Assembly: GCA_036925085.1 (NCBI GenBank)
Contig: JAUPFP010000029.1
Coordinates: 2,370,501-2,434,500 of the forward strand
From: Brachycybe producta
Taxonomy: Eukaryota > Arthropoda > Diplopoda > Playtdesmida > Andrognathidae
DNA: 64,000 nt
Direction of reading: 5' to 3'
The notes under the pieces: generated by a model
The model's input: only the letters and a program-made list of their open reading frames with translations
The model's database searches: none
Told to the model about the DNA's origin: nothing
Program-made: the position numbers and the translations under genes
Shown: positions 40,031 to 50,290 of the stretch, one piece after another
Position numbering within the stretch: the first letter of the stretch is position 1
How the letters are laid out: each line of letters opens with the position of its first letter

Positions 40031-41113
40031 ATGTCTAGTGTTTGGAACTTCATTAAAAGACACAGGCGGAAGTTCGTCGTTTTGGGTGTCGTAGTCGGAG
40101 GAGCCGTTTTACTGCGACGTTACGCTCAAAACAAACTGAAAGAATGGCAAGAGAATGAGACAGCCGATTGTTTTGATCGAATGAAACGAGAGCAACACTT
40201 CGCAAGTACTCAGAACACGTGCAGAAACACGATAGCAGGACTCGTGCCCAACGTAGAGGAACGAATTCTTGCGCTCCTCGAGTGCGAGGCGACGGCTAAG
40301 CTCCTTAGTCAACGTCCCGTAAATAGGATCGAGCTTTGGGAAGATCTAAAATGCTCCTGTTTTGCACGATTGGTGACCGAAGTATATTCGGCTGCCTTAT
40401 TCGTAACTCTTCTCAACGTCCAGCTGAATATCATCGGTGGTTACATGTTCGTCGATGCAGTTGTCGTTTCCGGTTCAGATGTACGGCAGCCGCAGGAAAA
40501 ACCTAGACTCAGGTTAACTCCTGCCATTCAGCAACGATACTTGAGCCTGATTCAGTATTTTCTAAGTGATGGTGTTGCAAAACTCGTTCTTGTAGCACAA
40601 CAGGCTTCTTTCGATGTGTTAAAAAGCGTGTCTTTGAAAGAAGAACTCACTATCGGAACGATTCAGGAGATAATCGATGCATTACGTTTACGAGTGGCCG
40701 ATCTCGTCGCGTCCGCACCGTTCCGATTCGTCCTCCCTGAAGAAGAACACAAAGAAGAGGAATCTGAATCGGAACTCACGCACTCCGTTCTTCTAAATGA
40801 GACGAGAGATCTTCTTGAAAGCGACGATTGCAAGAAAGTCTTATCAATGGCTACTGGTGAAGGTTTTTCACTAGTTATGGACCAACTGGCAGGTCATTTT
40901 GTAAACTCCACAAGCATTGAGAGGTCTGATGTCGCCTTTACGAATCCTAACAAAGTTACGATACCGATGGCTAAAGTGATTCCGATCGTTTCTTCTTTGG
41001 GACGTCGCCTTTTTATCGACTTATCCGAACAGCTGATTGCCGTCATGTTTAATCTGGACGCTCAACAGGTTCTGGGTGCTAACATCTATGAGACTTTCAG
41101 CCAGCAACACTAA
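40031..41113 (+). CDS. PEX3: Peroxin 3, peroxisomal membrane receptor for PEX19
   Basis: Anchors PEX19-cargo complexes on the peroxisomal (and ER) membrane for insertion of peroxisomal membrane proteins. The intronless ORF encodes 360 residues, close to the human 373. The N-terminus has the family layout: SVWNFIKRHRRKFVVLG, i.e. a basic targeting stretch, then a hydrophobic membrane segment (VVVGGAVLL) and a basic KLKEWQ region. The soluble domain follows with FASTQNTCRNTIAGLVP, NRIELWEDLKCSCFARLVTE and TVLLNVQLNIIGGY-like sequence, the conserved PEX19-binding groove region. The start was taken at the ATG of MSSVWNF; open frame further upstream begins with a non-ATG codon. An AATAAA lies about 100 bases past the stop. 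Like MRPL15 it lacks introns. Confidence 0.95.
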   Translation: MSSVWNFIKRHRRKFVVLGVVVGGAVLLRRYAQNKLKEWQENETADCFDRMKREQHFASTQNTCRNTIAGLVPNVEERILALLECEATAKLLSQRPVNRIELWEDLKCSCFARLVTEVYSAALFVTLLNVQLNIIGGYMFVDAVVVSGSDVRQPQEKPRLRLTPAIQQRYLSLIQYFLSDGVAKLVLVAQQASFDVLKSVSLKEELTIGTIQEIIDALRLRVADLVASAPFRFVLPEEEHKEEESESELTHSVLLNETRDLLESDDCKKVLSMATGEGFSLVMDQLAGHFVNSTSIERSDVAFTNPNKVTIPMAKVIPIVSSLGRRLFIDLSEQLIAVMFNLDAQQVLGANIYETFSQQH

Positions 41114-41952
41114 ATTAATTTTCATATTTTAATATGGGTTTGCTTTCAAGTTGTAAATGACTAAACTATTGTCATTGTTTCTATTGGAAAGTTTTTATCT
41201 ATTCTCGAGTAATAAAGTTTAAAGAAATCTCTAAACAACCGTGTAATTATTATTATTATTATTATTATAAGAAAACTTGTTTTGAGTATCACACTGTCTT
41301 ATTTATTTTTTATGGTTGAAATGTGGTTTTGTGTTTTTATAATAAGTCATTGTCATCACTTTTGCTTCATTAATTTTGGCATTAACTCGCATCACGGTGT
41401 AGTATAGATCCTAATTCGAGGCAATATTTTATGGTTTAATATATTTACTTTACTTTATTTTATGAATATTAATTTAATTTTAAATAAAACTGACAAATGT
41501 ATGCAACTCTCATAGGTATAGCCATGTAGAGTTAGCACTCTTGACATGCACCGCCGCCCTGGTGGCAAGAGACATTTGCGAACATGAGGAACCAAATGTT
41601 TTTCATTAATGAAACATTACTCGTCATTGCTCAAAAATATATACGACGCATAAATAAATTAACTCAACTAATTAGTAATTAATGCAATAAATAATAAGAA
41701 TTTAAAGAAACCCCCCCCCCCCGGGGGGGGGGGCGGCTTGAATTTTAGTCACGTGATTTTATGGCATGATGTCTGCTAGTTTGCTCACTAGATGTCGCTT
41801 TCATTGATTTTGTATGTGGGTCCGTGGTCTAATTTTTTTTTAACGTTGTTTTTATCTTTTTTTTTTGTATATATTTAATGATTATTTTATTATTATCGTA
41901 AAATCATCCAATTTAACCTAATTTTTTGTTTCCTTATTTCATTGTAACAATA
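41114..41952. other. Spacer between PEX3 and the CRAL-TRIO gene
   Basis: Contains a (TTA)n run near 41245-41268 and a C-run directly followed by a G-run at about 41710-41733. Otherwise AT-rich; no gene recognised. Confidence 0.45.
41710..41733. repeat. Poly-C/poly-G perfect palindrome
   Basis: About thirteen C followed by ten or eleven G; a self-complementary run able to form a hairpin, or a place where assembly length is unreliable. Confidence 0.8.
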
Positions 41953-43381
41953 ATGGCTACCTCGAACGCAGAAATGCAACAGGAAGACGATTTCAAGGAT
42001 CTTAAAGCTCGTATTAAGGTTCCATTAATTAATAGCCTTATCATCATTATCATAATAATTGATAATTAATAAATTAATGATGTGGCATTTTTTTTTTTTA
42101 AATTTTTAATAGCTTATCTATGAAGCGGATCCGACGCAAGTAAGTTCAATTTTGAATGTTTTAACATTTTATTTAATACTTTTTTTATATATATATAATT
42201 ATCTCGGCACGTGCACGTGCGCGGCATATACGCGGCGATACATTTCTATTCCGATTTAAAAAAAAAAGGGGGGCTCAGAATTTGCGATCTACCAAAATAC
42301 GATTTGACCTATTTCCGTTTTTCAATATGCGTTTTATATTCTAAAGTACGTATCTGACTATGGATTAAGACGATATTTACGTGCCTTCAAGACGACGGAC
42401 GACGCCTTTAAAGCGATACTTAAGACGAACAAATGGAGGCAAGAATTCGGAGTAGATAAACTTACTATGGATGATCCTACAGTTGCTACGTATACGCAAC
42501 GAAAGGTAGCGACCGTATGCAAACACAGAGACATGCATGGAAGGTAATTTATTATCACGATCGACTCTCTCGAAATGACATAAAATCGGGTTTTGCTTAC
42601 ATCTTTCTGCGTTTTCTTCTTCTTTTTTCGTCGTCAAGACCCGTTGTTTACATTCCGGCAAAGAATCATAATGTTCACGAAAGAGATCTAGACGATTTAA
42701 CCAGATTCATGATCTATATTTTGGTAAAAAAAACTAAGGTTACGAAAAATGGTTAACCGGTTTATTATGCAGAGCTGATCAAAATACAGTGAAAATTGTT
42801 TTAACACGAAAAATCGGATAGTAGAAAAGATATTTTCTTGTTAAACGGTTTCCACTGTTCAACTAAACCATGTTTCTCCAAATCAAAACATGATGTTTAG
42901 TTACTATCTTGATAGGCCTACATTTTAAAAATAACGGTCCTCACGATTCGTTTTTCTGTTGTTACGTACAGGAGGAATCGTGTAAACGTTGTCACGAAGA
43001 CATAATCGACAACCTGTGTATAGTATTCGATCTTAAAGAGTTTGGTCTGCAGAGTATGGATTATCAGTTCATAAAGACCTTGATATGGCTTCTTGGAAGA
43101 CACTATCCTGAACGACTTGGCGTTTGTGTCGTTTACAATGCTCCTACGATCTTCTCTACGTTCTGGCCGGTTATACGAGGATGGTGAGAAGATTACGTCT
43201 TTCGATTATACTGTTCACTAATGTAGAAGAAAGACAACATATTTATACTAAAAAGTGTTTAAAACGTTTTATTATCAGGTTAAACGAAGTTACTGCAAGG
43301 AAAGTTGTATTTGCAAACAATGAAACCGATCTTTGTCAGTTTCTACATCCGGAAGTTTTACCAGAAGATGCGACACAATAA
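41953..43381 (+). CDS. CRAL-TRIO (SEC14-like) lipid-binding protein
   Basis: Small cytosolic lipid-transfer-type protein, about 229 residues. Six exons join in phase: 41953-42018, 42113-42139, 42347-42543, 42639-42723, 42972-43183 and ~43278-43381. The N-terminal CRAL/TRIO helix region reads LRRYLRAFKTTDDAFKAIL then TNKWRQEFGV, the usual RFLRAR..D..KA..ML....WR pattern. The lipid pocket domain follows: RPVVYIPAKNH, CIVFDLKEFGLQSMD, LLGRHYPERLGVCVVYNAP, FWPVIRGWLNEVTARKVVF. The small size with no GOLD or other extra domain resembles fungal- and plant-type short SEC14 proteins and some animal CRAL-TRIO proteins. The ligand is not predictable here. A 27-nt exon is the smallest. Confidence 0.92.
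42745..42870. repeat. Short inverted-repeat fragment related to the pogo-like MITE
   Basis: In intron 4 of the CRAL-TRIO gene, TTAACCGGTTTA near 42753 and TTAAACGGTTTCCACTG near 42842 recall the ends of the element at 45889-46215. Probably a decayed copy. Confidence 0.45.
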
Positions 43382-44030
43382 TTGGAAATATAATAAAAAG
43401 AAATGATGAAGATGGACGATAACTTTTGCATTTGTGCAGCACAAATTGATCATCTTTCATTTAAAACAACAACAAAAAAAAGCATAATTGTTAGAAATCA
43501 AGAGTATAAAGACGGTTCTTGTTTTTTTGTTTGGGTTTTTCATAACGTTTAAAAAATGATTTATATGAACCGTATTGATTGTATATAATCCTAGTTTATA
43601 ATTTATGGTATTGAAAGTCTTAAAAACTATTTTGTGAAGGCAGTTGTAATTATTATGAAATAAAACATTTAGCACATTTTAACCGCCCGTACTCTTTACG
43701 TAGAAAATTTATAATCATAAGTTTTATGACTTTTTTTTCCAAAAGGCATTTAAAACTTTTGTTTCCACCTAAAATAACTAATTTAAAACAATTTTATGAA
43801 CGTGTCAATGGAAAAAAAAACCGCGTTTCCTAATAACTTTCCAGTTTGACACAGATTGATTTTGATTACATCGATTCTAATTCCATCCGTTTTTCTCATG
43901 TTTCTCATAATTCCGAATGAAAAAAAAAAATGACAATAAGTAACAGGCAATCGTGAAAAAATAGGCTTTTTTCTGTACAATATAAAACAAATATGAAAAT
44001 ACGGACTTTCAACAAACAATAAAATTAAAA
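43382..44030. other. Convergent spacer between CRAL-TRIO and RAP1 genes
   Basis: AT-rich with A-runs; holds the two 3' untranslated regions. No other gene recognised. Confidence 0.4.
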
Positions 44031-46678
44031 CTAATCTGAATTAACTCTGTTGTTAATATCCCTTAAAATGGGTAGGGTTCGGAGGCTTAAAAAATCCATG
44101 AATAACGACAGCTGCTCGGAATCCATGGAAAGGGAATATCCAACCCACTACATTGAGAGGGAACAAAAAAACAAAACATTAGTGTAACAAAGCAAATAAA
44201 GTTAGATTTTAATAGAAAGTTACAAACTTCTAAAAGAACTAAACGTTCATCATGCGTGACGTCGTTAGCGCCATTTAAAATTCTAATCACCAACTGTCGT
44301 ATTCCTGTTAACATTAAACATTAAAATTCGTAGCAACATTTTAAATTTTATTCAAAGTAATAACCATTTGGAATGTTGGGATGTTCAACAACTTCTTCAC
44401 TTGCATTCTGTCTACTATTTTCCACAATTCCTAATTCACAATCTTAAAATAAATTTTGATTCAACGTGTAATTCGAAAGTACAGATAATCGGGAATCTTT
44501 ACAAACTTACCAAAATTAGCCTCTGTTGGTGGAGGACGAATGTTTTCTTGTCTATTTCTCTCTGAATCAGGTTCCAAATTAGAGCTGTCTCGAATCTATA
44601 AGAAATCCCGCATTTAAAAAAATAATTAACCAACAAGAAAAAAATGAACGATAACGTGACGAGATCACCGTTTCATCTACAGCTTTGTCTGTAGCTGTAA
44701 CTTCGTTTGTAGTTGTAACATCGTTGTTCAAAAGGTTATTAATTACCATAATGGCTTCTGAATTCGACTGTCTGTCTATTGGGGATGAGGGTGTCAGACT
44801 GACGACTGATGTCGTCGACACACTTGGAATAGCATTTACAAGTTTGTCTGGTGACACGCTTGGATTTGCATTCGCACAATTCCTTGTCGTTCCACTTGGA
44901 CCCACATTTGATATATTCTGTGTTGACACACTTGGATTCGTATCTTCGGGATTCTCTGGTACATTTGGACCAACACTAGCAAGATTCCCTGTCGTCCTAC
45001 TTGGACGCGCATTTTCCGAATTAATTTGTGGGACACTTGGTCTGTCATTTGTGGGGTTCTCTGAAGACACACTTGGACTATCAGTTACAAGATTCCCTGC
45101 TGCTCTACTTGGACTAGCATTTTCTGGATTAATGTTTGTCAGACTTGGACTCAGCTGTGTTTGAATCCTTAACGACACGTTCAGATTACTATTTGCAGCA
45201 ATCTCTGGTGACACCGTTTTTGCAGCACTGTCAGTTTTTCTAAGACTCAAATTACTTTGTAACGAAGCTTGAGGTGAAGAAGGTAGCAGTGAAACATTCT
45301 TATAAGTAACTGTGTGAACTAAAAATAAAATTGAGATAAAAACAAGAAATGAAACGAAATCCATAGAAATGCAAATATTACAACCTATGGGAGTAATATT
45401 CAAATCATCATCTTCCAACGGTTTTACTAAAAACAAAAAAACTTTAGATAAATAACTGCTTGTTTTACTTTCTAAACAACCTCTTATTCGATTGAAAGAT
45501 AAATTAGAATGCATTACAGACAAAGAGCTTAAAACAAACCTTTTCGCTTTTTCCTTTGAGGTGCAAAATTATCCTCTTCACTCTCGGAACTTCCAGTTCT
45601 AACTTGAGGACTCTTGGGCAAGGTTTTAGTTGAAGATGGGGATGTTAGTTTGGTCTGTGAGTTAGGATTTTTAGGTTTAACAAAATCCGTGTTCTTTGAA
45701 GAAAGTAGTACGGTTTTTCCGGCTGACAAATTTTGTTTGGTCGACGACTTGAATCCTGGATTTCTTGTATCCTCACGAGTTGCAAACGTGTTAACAACCC
45801 ACGTATTTTTGGGAATTATTGCTTTAAAAAAAGGTACAATTGCAAAATCTACTAACTAAAAAAATTATTAAATTGAGGGATACTTTTACAGTGGAAACCG
45901 TTTAAGATGAAAACAGGTAACAAGAAATATTTTTTGCTTCCATTAATAAAAATGTACAGGAAATCATTTTTAAACATGAAAAAAATTTAAAACTACACTT
46001 TCCAATTTCACTTTGAGATATATCTTTGTAAAACGCTTTTCATAACGGAAAAAAAACCACTTAAATGAGTGGCAAGGTTTTTGGATTTCTTTTTCTTTTT
46101 GCATCCTTCTTACATATAAATTAATAAATAATACATTGCACGCAAAAACAAACGTAATACATTATACAAAAAAATATTCCGGTTGCTTCCATTTTGTGTT
46201 AAAAGGTTTTCACTGTATTTTCCGTCACCATACCAGATGTCAAAGATGTTGAGGCCAAATCAGTTTGGGGTGATCTTCTTTCTCCTTGTCTCACACTAGA
46301 TCCAGGCGTACTTTCATCGCACGATTTCTTACCACAGTATTGTTTTATATTATTCTCACTGACAAAGTCGATGTCATATTTCGACAAATTATTGACAATC
46401 CTCTTTAGAAAGCGTTCCCTCATGGATTGCCACGAATGGGCTGTTACCTAAAATGTGAATACATAAATTCGCTAACAAACTAAAGGTGACAACGTTGATA
46501 AAAAATACTTGTGTTCTCTCCATTCTTCTCCACATGGAGTTTCCCTTTACTTCCCGTATTAGGTCCTTATTTAAAATGTAGTTTAAGATCTGCAGGTCTT
46601 CAACGTGTGTGTAGCGCATTACTGATCTAAATAAATGACAGTTATGTAATTAACAGCTAAAATCGGACGGGAATCAGA

Positions 46679-46709
<31 letters not shown>

Positions 46710-48182
46710 TGCCATTTTAGTAGAAAAATGCGTTAATACAGTAATTAGTTGTCTTCAAGAACAAATGTTTTTTTTTTATTTTCTTTAACAATATTTCGAC
46801 GATTCAGTAGAAAATCAAAATTATTTTGTTTTTGAACAAAACATAATAAAACAGAGTTCACAAAGAAATCATTTTCAAGATCTTGCAAATCAAATTCATT
46901 TATGATAAAATCTGAATTTTTTTTTTTTGCATCTAATTAACTAAAAAATAATATCATGCAAATATTTTCAGCAAAACCAGAAAATATTGCATTTGGAATT
47001 GTAACTTTAAAGAGTTTTTACAATGCATTTTGCATGCTGCAATTGTCTTATCATAGCTCTGCCACAGGCCTTCTGGGCTGTTTGCGGAGACATTTTTTAA
47101 ATGAAAATGCTTGTAATTAATAAGCCTGTTCACTAATTTCTTGTCTCTTCTAATCAAGAAAATGCATATCACAAACAAATCCACAAACCTTATACTTAGA
47201 CTAGAGACGGAGATGTCGTCTTCATATTCATCTTTGTCGTCATTATCAGCAACAGCAGCTTGGCTACAATAAAAAAGCAAAGTTCAAAAGACACAAAAAC
47301 CCACTGAAAACAAAACAATAACTTACACATTAGTGAATCTAGCAACTTCTTCCTTAGTGAGATTGTAGCTAGCAATTCGAGGAAGAATTTTTTTATTAAA
47401 TCTTCCCTTCAATGATTCCCAACTACGCTCAACCGAAAACAACTTAACGAAAACGAAGAAGAAAAAAAAACACAAAGAACGTTGTTATTGCATCTCAATT
47501 TAGAAATCAATTTGTTTATATAATAATTATAAAGACTTTTGCATCTGCCATTCCCTTCCACAGGTTCACTGATTTAAAGTATCTGAAAGCCCTCATCTCG
47601 ATTATGTATTTGATCATCTTCATATCATCTTCCAGGCTGAATTCCATCCGACCTCGCGGTTTTCGTGAAGTCATTGTAAGATACGTTTGTCTATTTCCGT
47701 TCATCTCATCGTCATTAGAATCTTCTACGCATTTCTCGGCCATTTTGTACTGTTCGAGATCCATAAGACGGTTCGCTTTGATACTATCCCACACAAACTT
47801 GGTCGAATATCCAGTTGTGTTGACAACGCGGACGTCGGGCGGATACAGTCTCACAAAAAACAAACAATCAAAAGTAATTCTGACATTTGTTTCATAATAA
47901 TATGAAAAATCTTCAGATGCTCTACCTGATACATTGACCATTATTTTTGGCACTGACTATACCTCCTCCGTACTATAATATTCATAAGAAAAAAGGATCT
48001 CAAATTAGGATAAAATTACCTAACTACTGTCATAATTAATGTTACGTGACCTTAACTGGTTCGGAAATGGCACCTCGTTCAGCACAAGGTTTCATGAAGA
48101 AAAACATTGGTTTTCCATTACTTTCAGTGAAGAGAACTCTATTGTGGGTGTATTTTTGTTCATCTTTGCTCGAAGACATCAT
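44031..48182 (-). CDS. RAP1 telomere protein (TERF2IP-like) with two Myb domains
   Basis: Shelterin-type telomere protein, roughly 790 residues in thirteen exons that join in phase from ATG 48182 to TAG 44031. Exon 1 (48051-48182) gives NRVLFTESNGKPMFFFMKP, matching the start of the RAP1 BRCT domain. Exon 2 (47537-47956) completes it (GYSTKFVWDSIKANRLMDLE then QYKM), then opens Myb domain 1: MEFSLEDDMKMIKYIIE, LWKGMADAK, with LFSVERSWESLKGRF in exon 3. After an acidic exon a second Myb follows: YTHVEDLQILNYILN, GNSMWRRMERTQ, VTAHSWQSMRERFLKRI (~46.4-46.6 kb). The middle (~44.7-45.2 kb) has about nine degenerate 12-residue PSVS-type repeats. The C-terminal ~70 residues (GIRQLVIRIL...) occupy the place of the RCT domain but are not clearly similar to it. 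Human TERF2IP has 399 residues and one canonical Myb. The intron after ...TSLTS contains the element at 45889-46215. Confidence 0.85.
44770..45165 (-). repeat. 36-bp degenerate coding minisatellite in RAP1
   Basis: On the minus strand about nine repeats of a 12-residue unit, e.g. NARPSRTTGNLA, NPEDTNPSVSTQ, NCANANPSVSPD. Ser/Pro/Asn-rich, probably disordered. The repeats are read in frame in one exon. Confidence 0.8.
45889..46215. mobile_element. pogo/Tc1-mariner-type MITE (327 bp) in a RAP1 intron
   Basis: Starts CAGTGGAAACCGTTTAA and ends TTAAAAGGTTTTCACTG, bordered on both sides by TA. CAGTGG...CCACTG ends with a TA duplication are those of pogo/Tigger-like Tc1-mariner elements. No transposase is encoded. 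Read-through of the upstream exon would hit a stop inside the element, but a GTATGG donor just before it allows the RAP1 frame to skip it. Confidence 0.82.
46679..46708. repeat. (AAT)n microsatellite
   Basis: About nine to ten AAT/ATA repeats in a RAP1 intron. Confidence 0.9.
46960..47100. repeat. R4 repeat copy in a RAP1 intron
   Basis: Diverged third copy of the 31545-31672 repeat: ACAATGCATTTTGCATGCTG, CTCTGCCACAGGCCTTCTGG and GCTGTTTGCGGAGAC. Confidence 0.65.
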
Positions 48183-48850
48183 ATATCTCAGTTTCCTTTT
48201 TGTTCCACAATAAATAAAATATGTATAAATATTAAAACAACGTGAAAGACACACAAACAAAAGAAAGAGAGAGATTGAAAAACACGTTCGCTTTCACGCG
48301 TGACGGAAATAGATTTTGAGTCATTTTGAATGGAAAAAACATTGTAAATTCGCGTCACGAACGATAAGTCAACACTACTTACCCATAAAACCAAATAGCA
48401 AACTAAATTTCGAGCAAGAGTTTTATAATTTTAACTCTTTTGTTCTACTCCTATAAATATAATTTTGACGTGAGAAAATGACACGTTCAAAATACGAAAC
48501 ATAACAAAACTACTAATGGCGCCAAAATAAGAAAATTGACTAACAATAAATACATCGATCCTTCATTATCGATATCGTAATAAAGGCGATTAGCGATCAG
48601 GCTATGTATACATGCAGGTAATTCAACCACGGAATAAGAACAAGTCTCCTTATTCTGTGACTCAACTGAGATGATTTCTCATTGTTTTTTACTTTTTTGA
48701 TCAATGAACACTAACTTTTGACGTTTTTTTGCCAACACGGAGTTACTTTACCTCTATAAATATAATCTTGAGCGAGACGTTCAAGTCATGGATGCCGATC
48801 TAGATCGATTTATGAAATCGATCTTTTTGCAAATTTCACCCATCTCTAGG
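48183..48850. other. 5' flank of RAP1
   Basis: Probable RAP1 leader and promoter; A/T-rich. No gene recognised. Confidence 0.4.
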
Positions 48851-48851
48851 T

Positions 48852-48992
48852 AACGGGCAGTTGGGCGCAGCCGGAAAAATTATATTGGCCCCCGCCTTTT
48901 TATGAGCATCAGACCAATAACAAACAAAATCAAACCCAAATGACCAACCACAACGAACCTTTCTGGCTGCGCACAACTGCTTCTCCCATTGG
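48852..48992. mobile_element. MITE-like inverted repeat (GCAGTTGGGCGCAGCC ends)
   Basis: GGGCAGTTGGGCGCAGCCGG at the left matches, inverted, the right end (GCAGTTGTGCGCAGCCAG on the other strand). The interior shares TTTTTATGAGCATCAGACC with the hAT-like elements elsewhere in the window. About 140 bases, no ORF. Confidence 0.7.
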
Positions 48993-49177
48993 TTTACATG
49001 TATCTATCGAACACGTAGCCTCGCGTGAAAGCGGCCTAAGTTAAAAGTTACGCTAAAAGTTGTGAACAAGATTGATTGTCATGATGTCTAGCAAAATATT
49101 TTTTAAAATAAATAAATTCCACTTTTCAGCTACATTTTCAAATATAATAAATAATTCAAATTGAACATTACTTTGAT

Positions 49178-49460
49178 CAGTACCGTCTTTACTATAAGGG
49201 CACACGGGGCCCGTGCCCAGGGCCCCCGACCTCACGGGGGCCCCGAAAGGCCTATATATTCGCTTACACGAAAAAAAGGAGCTCAATTTTTTTTTCTATT
49301 TTTAGGTAGATACCTACTAAGAATTTCCGTCAACATTTCTAAATTGTAATGTTAATAGGACACCAGATCAGATTTTTAAATTTTTTCTAATTTTTACTAT
49401 CCAACGGGGCCCCCAATTCTTGTGTGCCCAAGGGCCCCGACATGCCCTAAGACGGCCCTG
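49178..49460. mobile_element. hAT-type non-autonomous element (283 bp) with exact 8-bp duplication
   Basis: Ends are CAGTACCGTCTTTACTATAA and the inverted ATGCCCTAAGACGGCCCTG. The interior is unusually G/C-rich (GGGCCC blocks) against the AT-rich surroundings. The flanks are ACTTTGAT on both sides (49170-49177 and 49461-49468), an exact 8-bp target-site duplication. Confidence 0.92.
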
Positions 49461-49468
49461 ACTTTGAT

Positions 49469-50290
49469 AAAAATAAGTAATTGTAATTATTTTCTTACTG
49501 GCATAATTAGTAAATGTAAATTCAACACTCATTTGAATGGATATAATCACCATAGCTTATAATTATATATTAAAAAACTTAAAAAATTGTGTGAAGGCAG
49601 TTTAATTATTATGCAATAAAACTTAGCAGACTTTTAATAATTCATTGACTTATTAAATATGTTGCACTTTTTTTTTTTTGCTAACAGCTTACAAAATTTG
49701 TTTAAACCACAAGGTAGTCTTTGTCGTAAATCATAACCATTATAAGACAGTAAACAATATTCAAATTTATATCTGTAATAATGTTTACTAAAATTTAGAT
49801 ATCACATTTGTAATTCCAACAATTTGAAAACTTCATGATGAGAAACTTTTGTTCTTTATATTTTTCAATCTTCAATTAAGATAACATTAACTAAATTTTG
49901 TCTCCCCAAAAAACTGTTTGAAAACAAATTCTATAGACAATAAATTTTAATAACTTATTACTTTAATTGAAAACAAAAACTTCAAAAAGGTATTTTTATA
50001 ATTTTTGTAGTTGGGGGTAATAATATTGAGAAGAAAAAAAATGCAACCCATTCCCATTTGTTGGAAGAATGATGGTAATGGGAACTACACTTCGGTATAT
50101 CGGGAAGAAAAAATAAAATTTTGGCCACGCGGTTTTCTTTATACCAAATATTCTTTTTACATAACTATTTACAATTTAAATTTCAGAGAGAAAAAAAATC
50201 TATACAAATAAAAAAGGAACCGAATATAACAAAAAAAAAACAGATAATTGCAAGAAATTAGAGCAGTTAAAAACTGCTAAAAATCACAAA
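49469..50290. other. AT-rich spacer and JADE 3' flank
   Basis: No gene recognised. Two small open frames are AT-rich and match nothing. AATAAA-type signals occur on the minus strand side. Confidence 0.4.

Noticed and set aside
44685..45164. 159-residue plus-strand open frame with repeated LGLAF-like segments
   Set aside because: Antisense shadow of the RAP1 tandem repeats.
46199..46423. RAP1 truncated by a stop codon inside the pogo-like element
   Set aside because: A GTATGG donor before the element and an AG acceptor at about 45836 join in phase 1, so the element is intronic and the frame continues.
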